Source: an uncultured Bacilli bacterium (GTDB lineage Bacteria > Bacillota_I > Bacilli_A > RF39 > UBA660). Taken from it: 7,283 nucleotides of DNA. The translations under genes were made by a program, and so were the position numbers. The notes under the pieces are model-generated. The model saw nothing but the letters and a program-made list of their open reading frames with translations, was not told the DNA's origin and did not search any database. Numbering within the stretch: the first letter of the stretch is position 1; each line of letters opens with the position of its first letter. Location: the NCBI GenBank assembly GCA_934098555.1, contig CAKOOQ010000039.1, positions 1 to 7,283 of the forward strand. The letters are read 5' to 3'. Positions 1 to 6,087 of this stretch are shown here, piece after piece.

Positions 1-65
1 TAATTAGGGCTAGTATGTAATATTTTTGCAACTTCTTTAACACTATAAATTAACATATTTTCCAT
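1..65 (-). CDS. Helix-turn-helix DNA-binding protein, excisionase/MerR-like (N-terminal fragment)
   Basis: Only the first 21 codons are present; the gene runs off the left edge. The visible peptide, MENMLIYSVKEVAKILHTSP followed by N, matches the opening of small excisionase/MerR-like helix-turn-helix domains. In that family a Y-[ST]-V-x-E-V-A-x-x-L pattern forms the first helix and T-S-P-N starts the turn into the recognition helix. The ATG at 65 is chosen because AAGGAG lies 6 nt upstream; an internal ATG three codons later lacks its own site. It begins 29 nt after the stop of the 449-residue gene with no terminator between them, so the two are probably co-transcribed. Such domains occur in phage and plasmid excisionases and in ordinary regulators, and the fragment cannot tell these apart. 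The HTH call is an inference from a short but characteristic motif. Confidence 0.6.
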   Translation of the reverse strand, partial: MENMLIYSVKEVAKILHTSPN

Positions 66-94
66 TTTAAGCTCCTTCAATTTTTCTCCTTTTT

Positions 95-1444
95 TTATCT
101 AATTTTACCTTTTGTATTAGAAATATCTATTATAGTACTTAAATTTTTACACATATTTTCTTTATTTAGTTGATTATTTTGTTTTAGAGTTAAGAATATA
201 TCTATAATTTGTTCTTGGTAAGTATTAATGAGTTCCAATATTTCATTATATCCATTATTTTGACTAATCTGGTACATTAAGTCATTTGTAGAAATTCCTA
301 GATATGATAATAGTGAATGAAATGCTATATAGTTTTTATCTGATTCCGATAAATTATCTTTATATTGCATAGTATCAATAAAGTATAGTGGTAAATTCAT
401 TTTTAAGGATAGATCTTTTGCTTCTTGATAAGCTATATTTATGTCTTTTTCTCCTAATCCTATTACTACAATACCACATGGTTTAGCATTAACAAGAATC
501 TCATTATAACAAGTTGATGAATATAAATCTTCACCTTTTTCTTTTGCTCTTTCTTTTCCTATTCTTTCTATAACACTTGGTGTAGCAAGAGTGGTTCCTT
601 TTTCTTTATTAACTAAACCTTCTCCAAATACATTTGAGCCAAGGTCATATGCACTAGCCATAATAATTTCTGCATCATTAGGATATATAAATCCTATTTT
701 TCTAGTATTAGAACCATAAGTCGCTATAAAATTAGAACTAATCATACTACATGATGATTGCATTGGTCTATTTATTAGTAGCTCTGCTTGACTAGCTAAA
801 CTTCCTCCGGATATATTGGAGAATAATACTTTAAATCCTTTGTTATCTTCTAATTTATTTGATAATGATTGCTTCCAAATTTCTGTTATTATTTCTTTGT
901 ATTTGGTTTCTAATGTTTTAAGATTTACTTTACCATTATTTAATTTTATACAATCTATTATTATTTCTTTAATTTGATTATTATTTAGTAATTGTCTATA
1001 ATTATCATTTGATATCAATGATTTTAAGGATTCTACTGCTAGAAATAATCCTTCTTTTCCATAAATATCTTTGTATTTATTTTCTATAAAATCCATATTA
1101 TTAATTTTACTTAATTGGTTATTATATTCTGTTAATATTTCGTTATATTGATTTATAATATCATTACTATTTAATGAAATATTACTTAGTGTTGTTTGTA
1201 ATTCTTTAAAGTTTGGATTAATTTTTATTATTTCACTTTCAAATCCATATTTAAATCTAATTACTCCCATTGTTGAGATTAGTTTTTTATAAATTAATTG
1301 TAATTCTGAATCATTAGCATTTTTTACTTCTTTTAGAATGGAATAAATATATTGCATATCGTTATCCAAATTTTCATTATCGTTATATTTAAAAGTTTCA
1401 AGTTCAAAACTTTCTATTAAATCTAAAATATCTTTTTTTAACAT
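95..1444 (-). CDS. Unrecognised 449-residue cytoplasmic protein with a Cys-containing C-terminal domain
   Basis: I do not recognise this protein. It has no signal peptide and no convincing membrane segment. Residues 1-200 are rich in Asn, Lys, Ile and Leu and look mostly helical, with coiled-coil character around 80-130. Residues 205-360 look like a globular alpha/beta domain of different composition. It contains SGG at 212-214, Cys232 in an SSCSMISSNF stretch, the segment FIYPNDAEII at 252-261, AYDLGSNVFGEG at 265-276, a charged RIGKERAKEKGEDLY helix near 294-308, and TCYNEILV then CGIVVIGLG (311-331), which reads like paired beta strands. Cys232, Cys312 and Cys323 are candidate functional residues. 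The tail from 365 is helical. The start is supported by AAGGAG 7 nt before the ATG. It leads a probable two-gene transcript with the HTH gene. Catalytic activity or a toxin-like role would be speculation. Confidence 0.85.
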   Translation of the reverse strand: MLKKDILDLIESFELETFKYNDNENLDNDMQYIYSILKEVKNANDSELQLIYKKLISTMGVIRFKYGFESEIIKINPNFKELQTTLSNISLNSNDIINQYNEILTEYNNQLSKINNMDFIENKYKDIYGKEGLFLAVESLKSLISNDNYRQLLNNNQIKEIIIDCIKLNNGKVNLKTLETKYKEIITEIWKQSLSNKLEDNKGFKVLFSNISGGSLASQAELLINRPMQSSCSMISSNFIATYGSNTRKIGFIYPNDAEIIMASAYDLGSNVFGEGLVNKEKGTTLATPSVIERIGKERAKEKGEDLYSSTCYNEILVNAKPCGIVVIGLGEKDINIAYQEAKDLSLKMNLPLYFIDTMQYKDNLSESDKNYIAFHSLLSYLGISTNDLMYQISQNNGYNEILELINTYQEQIIDIFLTLKQNNQLNKENMCKNLSTIIDISNTKGKIR

Positions 1445-1484
1445 AAGTATTCTCCTTACATTTTTTTTATTATTCTTTAATTTT

Positions 1485-1490
1485 ATTATA
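1485..1490 (-). promoter_or_regulatory. Putative -10 box for the 449-residue gene
   Basis: On the minus strand there is a perfect TATAAT 40 nt before the ATG at 1444. No good -35 hexamer sits 16-18 bp upstream (the best is CATAAA-like), and there is no TG extension. It lies in the only gap upstream of this gene, after the terminator of the preceding gene. Confidence 0.45.
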
Positions 1491-1555
1491 GCGTGAATGT
1501 TGTTTGTTTTATGTATTTTATCTTATATTTTACATTTTTAATTGTTATATAATGT

Positions 1556-1583
1556 AAAAAAATAGTCTTTGTGGACTATTTTT
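1556..1583 (-). terminator. Intrinsic terminator of the proline-rich protein gene
   Basis: A perfect 10-bp stem, AAAAATAGTC paired with GACTATTTTT, encloses a 6-nt loop and is followed by further U residues on the minus strand. The TAG stop codon of the 204-residue gene (1576-1578) lies inside the upstream arm of the stem. The A/T ends make it symmetric, so it could also stop plus-strand transcripts. It separates this gene from the next minus-strand unit. Confidence 0.85.
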
Positions 1584-2190
1584 GAATTTTAAATGTTACT
1601 AAATGTTCAGTTGGTGTGTCTGATTCTTCAAGTACAACTTTATAACCACTATGCTCTAATAAAGGTAGTATATCTTTTAGTATTGTTGTTGCTAATTCTG
1701 TGTTGTTTGTTTGTGGTTGGGATACTACTGGTTCATTAGGCATTGGATTTGGTCCAAATTGTGGTATACCATCAGGTTCAGGGAATGCTTGTGGCATCTC
1801 CGGTGCTACTGGTATTGGCGGTTCAGCATTCATTTGAGGCATTTCAACTGGAGTTGGTGCTGGAACTGGACCAAATTGTGGTATATCGAGTGCTGCTGGC
1901 ATTGGTGGTTCAGTGTTCATTTGAGGCATCTCAACTGGACCAGGCACATTTTGAGATGTTGACATATCTATTGGTGGAGATGTCATTGGCATTGCACCAC
2001 TCATATTATTCATTGGAACTTCTGTATTTAATGGTTGATCTTCTAATGATGGGAAGAAATCATTTGGTTTTTGATTTACTACTGTATTTCCTAATATTGG
2101 TTCAGGTATAGCAGCATTTCCCATTTGTGGTTTTTCTTGTTCTTTTAAAAGTCCATTATATTGATTTACATTTGTATCTTGATTATTCAT
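1576..2190 (-). CDS. Proline-rich repeat protein of unknown function, 204 residues
   Basis: Residues 1-160 are low-complexity and rich in Pro, Met, Asn, Gln and Glu, so probably disordered. They include a tandem repeat: PVEMPQMNTEPPMP at 85-98 and again, as PVEMPQMNAEPPIP, at 114-127, each followed by a [DG]IPQFGP segment. Residues 164-204 differ: an amphipathic helix (ELATTILKDILPLLEHSGYK) followed by two probable strands (VVLEES, HLVTFKI), suggesting a small folded C-terminal domain. There is no signal peptide, membrane span or LPXTG motif, so a cytoplasmic scaffold or tail-bearing adaptor fits best (inference). The ATG at 2190 is preferred because GGAGG lies 8 nt upstream. A GTG at 2205 is in frame but overlaps that ribosome binding site. 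The gene is monocistronic, with a terminator on its stop codon and an unusual upstream region of repeats plus a terminator. Confidence 0.85.
   Translation of the reverse strand: MNNQDTNVNQYNGLLKEQEKPQMGNAAIPEPILGNTVVNQKPNDFFPSLEDQPLNTEVPMNNMSGAMPMTSPPIDMSTSQNVPGPVEMPQMNTEPPMPAALDIPQFGPVPAPTPVEMPQMNAEPPIPVAPEMPQAFPEPDGIPQFGPNPMPNEPVVSQPQTNNTELATTILKDILPLLEHSGYKVVLEESDTPTEHLVTFKIQK
1738..1938 (-). repeat. In-frame tandem repeat encoding PVEMPQMN...IPQFGP units
   Basis: There are two coding repeats. Unit 1 (1852-1938) encodes 29 residues from PVEMPQMNTEPP to VPAPT. Unit 2 (1738-1851) encodes the same pattern with a 10-residue insertion (EMPQAFPEPD) before GIPQFGP. The DNA copies are closely similar: the stretch GGTTCAG..TTCATTTGAGGCAT (plus strand) recurs 87 bp apart and CCAAATTGTGGTAT recurs 117 bp apart. 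This looks like a fairly recent internal duplication. Confidence 0.8.
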
Positions 2191-2222
2191 AATTTTTTCC
2201 TCCACTAATTGCTTAGCAAATG

Positions 2223-2248
2223 AAAAAATACCAGCAAATTGCTAGTAT
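2223..2248 (-). terminator. Intrinsic terminator upstream of the proline-rich gene (possible attenuator)
   Basis: On the minus strand, ATACTAGC pairs with GCTGGTAT (8 bp, one G-U) around an AATTT loop and is followed by a U run (positions 2228-2223). It ends only 32 nt before the ATG at 2190 and 19 nt before the GGAGG. There is little room for a promoter between it and the gene, so transcripts from upstream would have to pass it. Just downstream, TTTGCTAAGC could compete for the AGCAA in the 5' arm, allowing an alternative fold. Attenuation is inference. Confidence 0.7.
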
Positions 2249-2254
2249 TTATTA

Positions 2255-2352
2255 TGTTTGTAAAAATGTTTGTAAATTATTTTCCTTATTTTATAAGGGT
2301 TTGAGGACTATTCTACAAACATTATGTAATTTTTACAAACAAATTACAAACA
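2255..2352. promoter_or_regulatory. Cluster of five TGTTTGTAA-type operator-like repeats
   Basis: TGTTTGTAA occurs in plus orientation at 2255-2263 and 2267-2275 (12 bp apart). The inverse TTACAAACA occurs at 2333-2341 and 2344-2352 (11 bp apart), with a one-mismatch copy (CTACAAACA) at 2313-2321. The two outer pairs face each other as an imperfect inverted repeat around a central palindrome, CCTTAT-TTT-ATAAGG (2284-2298). The spacing near one helical turn and the placement on both sides of a promoter suggest binding sites for a regulator. I do not recognise the motif as that of a named family. Confidence 0.55.
2290..2318 (-). promoter_or_regulatory. Putative promoter of the proline-rich gene
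   Basis: On the minus strand, TTGTAG (2318-2313) and TATAAA (2295-2290) are separated by 17 bp. The -35 lies within the third TGTTTGTA motif and the -10 lies in a 15-bp palindrome. Start would be near 2283, giving a leader of about 93 nt that contains two repeat copies and the terminator at 2223-2248. The -35 matches consensus at only three positions. Confidence 0.4.
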
Positions 2353-2356
2353 TTTG

Positions 2357-2376
2357 AGGTTTTTTCAACCTTTTTT
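2357..2376 (+). terminator. Weak plus-strand terminator-like hairpin
   Basis: AGGTT pairs with AACCT across a 5-nt loop, followed by a T run to 2376 in the plus direction. No plus-strand gene is visible upstream, so it could end an antisense or small RNA. It may simply be chance in A/T-rich DNA. Confidence 0.3.
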
Positions 2377-2395
2377 AGTCCTTTCAAATCTCGCA

Positions 2396-2414
2396 AGCCC
2401 TTATTTTATGGGCT
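2396..2414 (-). terminator. Hairpin at the end of secA (possible weak terminator)
   Basis: On the minus strand AGCCC pairs with GGGCT around a 9-nt loop. It overlaps the secA TAG stop, but no U tract follows (TTGCGAG). It may protect the 3' end or terminate weakly. No better secA terminator is visible before 2290. Confidence 0.3.
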
Positions 2415-4893
2415 ATTTACCACAACATTGTTTATATTTCTTTCCACTTCCGCATGGACAAAGATCATTGCGACCAACTTTTTTCGCATTTTTAACCGTA
2501 TGATGTTCGGTTTCCTTAGAATCATTAGCTTGGCCTTTTATAACTTGTTTTCTTTCCGTATTTTGTTCAATATTTGCTTTTAATAAAAATTGTGCAATGG
2601 TATCATCAATACGATTTAAAAGTTGTTCAAACATATCATAGCCTTCCACTGTATAGGCTTGTAATGGATTGGTTTGAGCATATTGTCTTAAGAAAATTCC
2701 TTCTTTTAGACTTTCCATAGCATTTAAATGTTCTACCCATAAAGAATCAATAATACGAAGAGAAATAGAACGTTCAAATTCATCAAAGAATGGAGCATCT
2801 TTAATTTTAAGCTCATAATCTTCATTAATCATATTTGTGATATATTCAATTTTTTCACTTTCGTCTAAATTTTCAATTTCTTTACCTTTTAAAACTTGGG
2901 TTTTTAAGAAATTAGTATTGATATAAGAAACTATTTCTTGTAAATCATCTTCAGAAGTTTTTCCTTCATGTGTATGTGCTGTTACGATATCTTCGACAAC
3001 ATTCCTGAACGTTTCTTTAATCGTGTCATGAATACTTTCATTATCGATGATGTTATTTCTTTGTTCATAAATCATTCTTCTTTGTTCATTAACAACGTTG
3101 TCATAATCAAGTAAGTTTTTACGCATATCGAAATTATTACCCTCTACTTTTTTCTGAGCAGATTCTATTGACTTCGTAAGTGATTTAGAACGAATAGCTT
3201 GATCTCCCACAAGACCTAAAGCCATGACCATATTTTTAACTTTATCCGTACCAAAACGACGCATTAAATCATCTTCAAAAGAAACAAAGAATTGACTCAT
3301 ACCTGGGTCTCCTTGACGACCGGCACGTCCTCTTAACTGGTTATCAATACGACGAGATTCATGACGTTCTGTACCAATGACACATAAACCGCCAAGTTCT
3401 TTTACACCTTCACCAAGTTTAATATCGGTACCACGACCAGCCATATTTGTGGCAATAGTAATCGCACCCTTTTCACCAGCATGAGCAATAATTTCAGCTT
3501 CACGAGCATGATTTTTAGCATTTAAAACTTCATGTTTTAAACCTTCTTTTTTTAACATATTAGAAAGACGTTCGTTATTTTCAACAGAGATTGTACCTAC
3601 TAAGATAGGTTGTCCTGTTTCATGAATTTTTTTAATGGTTTTTACAATGGCTTCATATTTTCCAGCTTCGGTTGAATAAACTAAATCGGCTAAATCTTCA
3701 CGAATAACTGGTTTATTTGTTGGAATTTGAATAACATACATGTTGTAAATATTTCTAAATTCTTCTTCTTCTGTTTTAGCTGTACCGGTCATACCAGATA
3801 ATTTATTGTACATTCTAAATAAATTTTGGAAAGTGATGGTTGCCATTGTTTGCGTTTCTTCGTTAATAGTCACATTTTCTTTGGCTTCAATAGCTTGATG
3901 AAGTCCCTCACTAAATTGACGTCCTTGCATTAAACGACCCGTAAATGGATCAACTATAATAACTTCACCTGCATCGACAACATAATCAACATCCTTTTTA
4001 AAACCATAATTTGCTTTTAAAGCATTATTAATATGGTGAACTAATGCCGAATTACCCACATCATATAAGTTTGTTAAATGAAAGAATTTTTCAAGTCTTT
4101 CAGCACCTGACTCTGTAATGGATACATTCTTAGTTTTAGGATCCACCGTATAATCTTCTTCTTTTAATGATTTAACGGCTTTATCAGCGTCCATGTAAAG
4201 GTTTTTAGCATTTTGTTTACCACCTGAAATAATAAGTGGTGTTCTTGCTTCATCGATTAAAATAGAGTCCACTTCATCGACAATACAGAAGTTAAGTGGT
4301 CTTTGCACACGGTCTTCTTTTCTAACAACCATATTATCTCTTAAATAGTCAAAACCAATTTCATTATTCGTAGAGTATAAAATATCACATTTATAAGCGT
4401 CTTGTTTTTCTTTAGGTGTCATTTCACGCATATTAAGGCCAACCGTTAAGCCTAAAAAGCGATAAATATTGCCCATCCATTCTGAGTCACGTTTTGCTAA
4501 GAACTCATTAGCGGTGATAATATGAACCCCTTTGCCATCTAAAGCATTTAAATAAGCGGGCATCGTTTCGGTTAAAGTTTTTCCTTCACCAGTTTTCATT
4601 TCAGCAATATTACCGTAATGAATAGCTAAAGCCCCTAGGATTTGAACAAAATAAGGTTTTTCACCTAAAACACGATAATCAGCTTCTCTTACAACAGCAA
4701 AAGCATCAACAACTAAATCATTTAAAGATTCCCCATTGGCTAATCTTTCTTTAAATTCTTTCGTTTTATTTTTTAATTCTTCATCGCTAAGTTTAGTTAA
4801 GCTATCTTCTTTTTCCACAATTTCATTAGCGATTTTTTCAAATTTTTTTAATTCTTTATATTCTGAGTCTATTAGTTTTCTAAATATTCCCAT
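2413..4893 (-). CDS. secA: SecA, preprotein translocase ATPase
   Basis: This is the motor ATPase that pushes unfolded preproteins through the SecYEG channel at the cytoplasmic membrane. At 826 residues it is full length (about 840 in Bacillus). Visible features in order are: Walker A MKTGEGKT (99-106) preceded by the VQ motif; the SecA signature STNNEIGFDYLRDNM (174-188); the DEVD box (206-209); the preprotein cross-linking region from about 220 to 360; MTGTAKTEEEEF (368-379); and second-motor motifs NMAGRGTDI (483-491) and QLRGRAGRQGD (519-529). The scaffold helix and the IRA hairpin with DSLWVEHL come next. The protein ends in a zinc-binding CPCGSGKKYKQCC motif (812-824) used for SecB or ribosome contact. 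The ATG has GGAGG 10 nt upstream. It lies downstream of hpf, as in Bacillus, but has its own putative promoter and terminators in between. prfB, the usual next gene, is absent. Confidence 0.99.
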   Translation of the reverse strand: MGIFRKLIDSEYKELKKFEKIANEIVEKEDSLTKLSDEELKNKTKEFKERLANGESLNDLVVDAFAVVREADYRVLGEKPYFVQILGALAIHYGNIAEMKTGEGKTLTETMPAYLNALDGKGVHIITANEFLAKRDSEWMGNIYRFLGLTVGLNMREMTPKEKQDAYKCDILYSTNNEIGFDYLRDNMVVRKEDRVQRPLNFCIVDEVDSILIDEARTPLIISGGKQNAKNLYMDADKAVKSLKEEDYTVDPKTKNVSITESGAERLEKFFHLTNLYDVGNSALVHHINNALKANYGFKKDVDYVVDAGEVIIVDPFTGRLMQGRQFSEGLHQAIEAKENVTINEETQTMATITFQNLFRMYNKLSGMTGTAKTEEEEFRNIYNMYVIQIPTNKPVIREDLADLVYSTEAGKYEAIVKTIKKIHETGQPILVGTISVENNERLSNMLKKEGLKHEVLNAKNHAREAEIIAHAGEKGAITIATNMAGRGTDIKLGEGVKELGGLCVIGTERHESRRIDNQLRGRAGRQGDPGMSQFFVSFEDDLMRRFGTDKVKNMVMALGLVGDQAIRSKSLTKSIESAQKKVEGNNFDMRKNLLDYDNVVNEQRRMIYEQRNNIIDNESIHDTIKETFRNVVEDIVTAHTHEGKTSEDDLQEIVSYINTNFLKTQVLKGKEIENLDESEKIEYITNMINEDYELKIKDAPFFDEFERSISLRIIDSLWVEHLNAMESLKEGIFLRQYAQTNPLQAYTVEGYDMFEQLLNRIDDTIAQFLLKANIEQNTERKQVIKGQANDSKETEHHTVKNAKKVGRNDLCPCGSGKKYKQCCGK

Positions 4894-4917
4894 AGTTATC
4901 TAACCTCCATAGTTACA

Positions 4918-4926
4918 ATTCTACCA
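4918..4926 (-). promoter_or_regulatory. Extended -10 promoter of secA
   Basis: The minus strand reads TGGTAGAAT, an extended -10 (TG-n-TAGAAT). A weak TTGCTT lies 18 bp upstream, inside the inverted repeat at 4936-4963. The start would be near 4911, giving a short leader that carries GGAGG before the secA ATG. Confidence 0.5.
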
Positions 4927-4935
4927 TATGTTTTA

Positions 4936-4963
4936 AAAAATAAGCAAACTTTTGCTTATTTTT
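4936..4963. repeat. Perfect 13-bp A/T inverted repeat between hpf and secA
   Basis: AAAAATAAGCAAA is followed after only 2 nt by its exact reverse complement. As RNA it would form a long stem with a small loop ending in U residues on either strand, so it could act as a second hpf terminator. It also overlaps the putative secA -35 region, so an operator role is possible. Confidence 0.65.
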
Positions 4964-5012
4964 AGGTTGTTTTTTTAATATTTTCGTTCTTATTCGACAC
5001 ATTTTTACCTTT

Positions 5013-5039
5013 AAAAAAGATAACCTAATAAGGCTATCT
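5013..5039 (-). terminator. Intrinsic terminator after hpf
   Basis: On the minus strand AGATAGCC pairs with GGTTATCT (8 bp, one G-U) around a 6-nt loop and runs into a U tract (5018-5013). It starts 9 nt after the hpf stop, so hpf and secA are largely separate transcripts. Confidence 0.85.
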
Positions 5040-5048
5040 CAAAATCTG

Positions 5049-5576
5049 TTAAGCTTGTTCTTCAATAATGCCGTAAGAGCCATCTTTTCTTCGATATAAA
5101 ACAGAAACGGTATCTGTAGACACATTTTTAAAAATATAAAAATCATGTCCTAATAATTCCATTTGTAAAATGGCTTCTTCTTCATCCATTGGTTTTAGTT
5201 CAACAGTTTTTCTTTTAACAATATCGGAAGTGTTTTCAGGCTCTTCTTCTTGCATTAAAAGTTCGTATTGCATAATATCTTTAAATTTCTTACGCATCTT
5301 CGTTTTATTCTTTCTGATTTGTCCTTCTAACTTAGCCACTGTTAAATCAATCGCAGCATATAAATCTTCATGAGACGTTTCTGCTCTTAAAGAAAACTTA
5401 GTTGTTGGAATGGTTACTTCAATAATATCACTTTTATTTCTTACGCGGATGACTACATAGGCTTTTAATTCCGCCGGATTTTCAAAATATTGATCTAACT
5501 TTCCAATCTTTTCTTCGACATAAGCTTTAATGGAGTCCGTTACTTTAACTTTATCTCCTCTAATTTCAATTCTCAT
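5049..5576 (-). CDS. hpf: Long-form ribosome hibernation promoting factor (HPF)
   Basis: HPF binds the 30S decoding centre in resting or stressed cells, blocks mRNA and tRNA binding, and in the long form pairs two ribosomes into inactive 100S dimers. The 175-residue length is that of the long form. Residues 1-100 are the S30AE (RaiA-like) domain: the MRIEIRGDKVKVTDSIKAYV opening, the EVTI strand at 53-56, LRAE (63-66), DLYAAIDL (71-78), and the basic helix KLEGQIRKNK (82-91) that contacts rRNA. A charged linker (about 100-120) leads to the C-terminal dimerisation domain, with LKPMDEEEAILQMELLGHDFYIF (start 127) and YRRKDGSYGIIE (161-172). The start is fixed by AGGAAGGTGAT just upstream. It precedes secA, the usual Bacilli order. 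A TGTTAAAAT extended -10 lies close upstream. Confidence 0.97.
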   Translation of the reverse strand: MRIEIRGDKVKVTDSIKAYVEEKIGKLDQYFENPAELKAYVVIRVRNKSDIIEVTIPTTKFSLRAETSHEDLYAAIDLTVAKLEGQIRKNKTKMRKKFKDIMQYELLMQEEEPENTSDIVKRKTVELKPMDEEEAILQMELLGHDFYIFKNVSTDTVSVLYRRKDGSYGIIEEQA

Positions 5577-5596
5577 GCTATCACCTTCCTATTTAT

Positions 5597-5605
5597 ATTT
5601 TAACA
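5597..5605 (-). promoter_or_regulatory. Possible extended -10 of hpf
   Basis: The minus strand reads TGTTAAAAT, an extended -10, 20 nt before the hpf ATG and just after the csp terminator. The -35 position would fall within that terminator and is poor. The predicted start would lie at the edge of the ribosome binding site. Read-through from the csp genes is an alternative source of hpf mRNA. Confidence 0.3.
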
Positions 5606-5615
5606 AAAATAAAAG

Positions 5616-5639
5616 AAAAAAACTACCATATTCTGGTAG
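5616..5639 (-). terminator. Intrinsic terminator of the csp pair
   Basis: On the minus strand CTACCA pairs with TGGTAG around GAATA, followed by seven U residues (5622-5616). It begins directly after the TAA of the second csp gene, ending the two-gene unit before hpf. Confidence 0.88.
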
Positions 5640-5640
5640 C

Positions 5641-5856
5641 TTAATTCAAAACCTCTGATACATTTTCAACATTAACAGCTTGCAGTCCTTTAGCTGTCTC
5701 TATTAATTTAAACTCTACAATATTTCCCTCTTTCAAAGTTTTGTAGCCATCCATACAAATGGCAGAATAATGAACAAAGATATCTTCTAAGTCCCCATAT
5801 TGGATAAATCCATAGCCTTTCGTATTGTTAAACCACTTCACTGTTCCTCTTAACAT
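5641..5856 (-). CDS. Cold-shock protein, CspA family (second of tandem pair)
   Basis: This is a 71-residue single OB-fold protein that binds single-stranded RNA and DNA and melts mRNA structure, as CspA/CspB proteins do in the cytoplasm. It shows the GTVKWFNN opening, RNP1 KGYGFI (13-18), RNP2 DIFVHY (25-30), MDGYKTLKEGN and the closing KGLQAVNV strand. The nucleic-acid-contacting aromatics W8, F9, Y15, F17, F27, H29 and Y30 are all present. The loop before RNP2 is GDLED instead of the common DGGKD type. It begins 15 nt after the stop of the upstream paralogue and its GAGG lies 6 nt before the ATG. It is about 75% identical to that paralogue, with the differences concentrated in the last seven residues. 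Cys34 is unique to this copy. Confidence 0.96.
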   Translation of the reverse strand: MLRGTVKWFNNTKGYGFIQYGDLEDIFVHYSAICMDGYKTLKEGNIVEFKLIETAKGLQAVNVENVSEVLN

Positions 5857-5871
5857 ATTTTTCCTCTTTCC

Positions 5872-6087
5872 TTATGCATTTATAGTTTGCTCAACTTCAA
5901 CATTAATAGCTTGTAGCCCCTTAGCGGTTTCAATTAATTTAAAGTCGACTAAATTTCCTTGTTTCAATGTTTTATATCCATCCATTGTAATTTGTGAATA
6001 ATGAACGAATATATCTTTTAAATCACCAAATTTAATAAAGCCATATCCCTTTTCATTGTTAAACCACTTTACTGTTCCGGTTAACAT
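5872..6087 (-). CDS. Cold-shock protein, CspA family (first of tandem pair)
   Basis: This 71-residue OB-fold RNA chaperone has RNP1 KGYGFI (13-18), RNP2 DIFVHY (25-30), and the aromatic surface W8, F9, Y15, F17, F27, H29 and Y30. Translation is taken from the ATG at 6087, 10 nt after AAGGA. An in-frame ATG at 6111 would add MSRKEVSI, but that extension overlaps the ribosome binding site, and the paralogue starts at the equivalent MLxGTVKWFN. Its TAA overlaps the ribosome binding site of the next gene (TAAGGAAAGAGG), so translation may be coupled. It is the promoter-proximal gene, with a leader of about 115 nt, which fits cold-induced mRNA regulation, and is transcribed divergently from agrB. 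Confidence 0.96.
   Translation of the reverse strand: MLTGTVKWFNNEKGYGFIKFGDLKDIFVHYSQITMDGYKTLKQGNLVDFKLIETAKGLQAINVEVEQTINA

Noticed and set aside
1711..2111. Two plus-strand open frames (1711-1962 and 1743-2111) opposite the proline-rich gene
   Set aside because: Their Trp/His/Leu-rich translations are antisense shadows of the Pro/Met/Gln repeats, with no ribosome binding site or domain.
2191..2205. GTG start at 2205 for the proline-rich protein
   Set aside because: The GTG overlaps the GGAGG that is well spaced for the ATG at 2190.
2255..2352. TTACAAACA repeats as DnaA boxes or an origin
   Set aside because: They match the DnaA box TTATCCACA at only six of nine positions, and no replication gene is nearby.
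2255..2352. Repeat cluster as a CRISPR array
   Set aside because: The units are only 9 bp, occur in both orientations and have irregular short gaps with no spacers or cas genes.
5170..5373. Plus-strand open frame of 67 codons opposite hpf
   Set aside because: Ser-rich antisense shadow of the conserved HPF coding sequence; no ribosome binding site.
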